A stretch of 64,000 bases of DNA, taken from Trichocoleus sp. Its GTDB lineage: Bacteria > Cyanobacteriota > Cyanobacteriia > Elainellales > Elainellaceae. Both the position numbers and the translations under genes were made by a program. The stretch spans positions 434,001-498,000 of the forward strand of contig DATNQD010000059.1 in the NCBI GenBank assembly GCA_036702865.1, written 5' to 3'. The first letter of the stretch is position 1, and every line of letters begins with the position of its first letter. This document shows, in pieces, positions 63,688 to 64,000 of the stretch. The notes below the pieces were generated by a model that was not told the DNA's origin, made no database searches, and saw only the letters and a program-made list of their open reading frames with translations.

Positions 63688-64000
63688 CTAAGCTTTGGGC
63701 TGAGGAATGGTGATATCGATCGAGGTGACTGGCGTATTCGGCGTGAGTGTACTGAGCGGTGGATTCATCGCCTTCGCATTACCCACGACCAGCGTGACGA
63801 TGTTTTCTGGCTTCAGGTAAGTTTGTGCCGCTTGCTGAACTTCTGCCGCTGTCGTTGTTTCGACTTGTTTTTGGTAGCGGAAGATAAAGTCCTGGGGATA
63901 GCCGTAATAGTCATAGCGCATGACGCGCGAGAGCGTTTGAGCCGGGGTTGCAAAACGGAAGACAAAAGTATTTAAGACAGAATCTTTGGCGCGACTGAGT
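63688..64000 (-). CDS. M16 family peptidase, C-terminal part (partial)
   Basis: The frame is open from the right edge and ends at 63688. It reads LSRAKDSVLNTFVFRFATPA, then MRYDYYGYPQDFIFRYQKQV and on to TTLKPENIVTLVVGNAKAM-like sequence. This is the C-terminal domain of an insulinase-type (M16/pitrilysin) zinc protease, which in cyanobacteria often sits in the periplasm; the zinc-binding HxxEH is in the N-terminal part, beyond the window. The internal Met at 63921 is not a true start because the frame continues upstream in the same reading frame. It converges with hflX and ends in a hairpin terminator. Confidence 0.8.
   Translation of the reverse strand, partial: LSRAKDSVLNTFVFRFATPAQTLSRVMRYDYYGYPQDFIFRYQKQVETTTAAEVQQAAQTYLKPENIVTLVVGNAKAMNPPLSTLTPNTPVTSIDITIPQPKA

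Noticed and set aside
1-64000. CRISPR arrays, rRNA and intact insertion sequences
   Set aside because: No regularly spaced repeats of 24-40 bp, no rRNA-like sequence and no transposase frame were found on either strand by eye.

Overview
The window is chromosomal DNA from a cyanobacterium, probably a filamentous, Leptolyngbya-like form. The evidence is a Psb28 photosystem II factor, several cyanobacteria-only conserved proteins (DUF6761 family, PRC-barrel/YtxH/DUF948 membrane proteins, the Cys-rich 108-aa protein), a valyl-tRNA synthetase carrying the cyanobacterial CAAD membrane domain, an NtcA-type box before an ammonium transporter, and abundant HIP1 octamers (GCGATCGC and its GCGATCG core). 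Genus-level assignment is an inference. I support about 58 protein-coding genes, one tRNA, seven hairpins with terminator geometry, and two decayed gene remnants. There is no rRNA, CRISPR array, intact insertion sequence or prophage.

Layout. 1-7.9 kb: the end of a conserved gene, an orphan MalK-type ABC ATPase, an OmpR-type regulator, DUF6761, a monothiol glutaredoxin plus BolA pair (iron-sulfur/redox), a secreted helical protein, a subtilase-fold protein with all catalytic residues lost, MoaB and Psb28. 7.9-14.1 kb: a beta-helix/SLH/amidase-like surface protein, a three-gene membrane/coiled-coil cluster (single-TM protein, YtxH, DUF948) and an ABC1/UbiB-family kinase. 14.5-24 kb: recN, gltA, a PRC-barrel protein, a GNAT, an SDR epimerase, and a DevC/DevA-like ABC exporter pair without a DevB. 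24-33 kb: a mercuric-reductase-like flavoprotein, a TVP38 membrane protein, ispH, an SGNH hydrolase, amt with an upstream NtcA box, a cupin, a Cys-rich membrane protein and a 1-Cys peroxiredoxin.

33-45 kb: a PAS-GGDEF diguanylate cyclase, an old yellow enzyme, dinB beside a frameshifted remnant, tRNA-Thr(CGU), moeA, then a signalling cassette of a CHASE3-HAMP-GAF hybrid histidine kinase with three receivers, CheR and a stand-alone CheB. A Uma2 nuclease-like gene and a relic of an RbsC-type sugar permease follow. 45-55.5 kb: valS with CAAD, a coiled-coil protein, two small proteins (one a 38-aa single-TM peptide), scpA, a sugar-phosphate nucleotidyltransferase, and a minus-strand rpmG-rpsR-RNase II/R group, then a holin-like membrane protein and a Pmp3-family peptide. 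55.6-64 kb: a 1671-aa caspase-STAND ATPase-WD40 protein, which is the strongest candidate for a regulated cell-death or defence system here, then a TPR protein, hflX and the C-terminus of an M16 peptidase.

Recurring themes are pseudoenzymes (the subtilase and the amidase domain), membrane recruitment (CAAD on ValRS, DUF948/YtxH), and many two-copy tandem duplications of 9-18 bp in non-coding DNA, several lying across stop codons.
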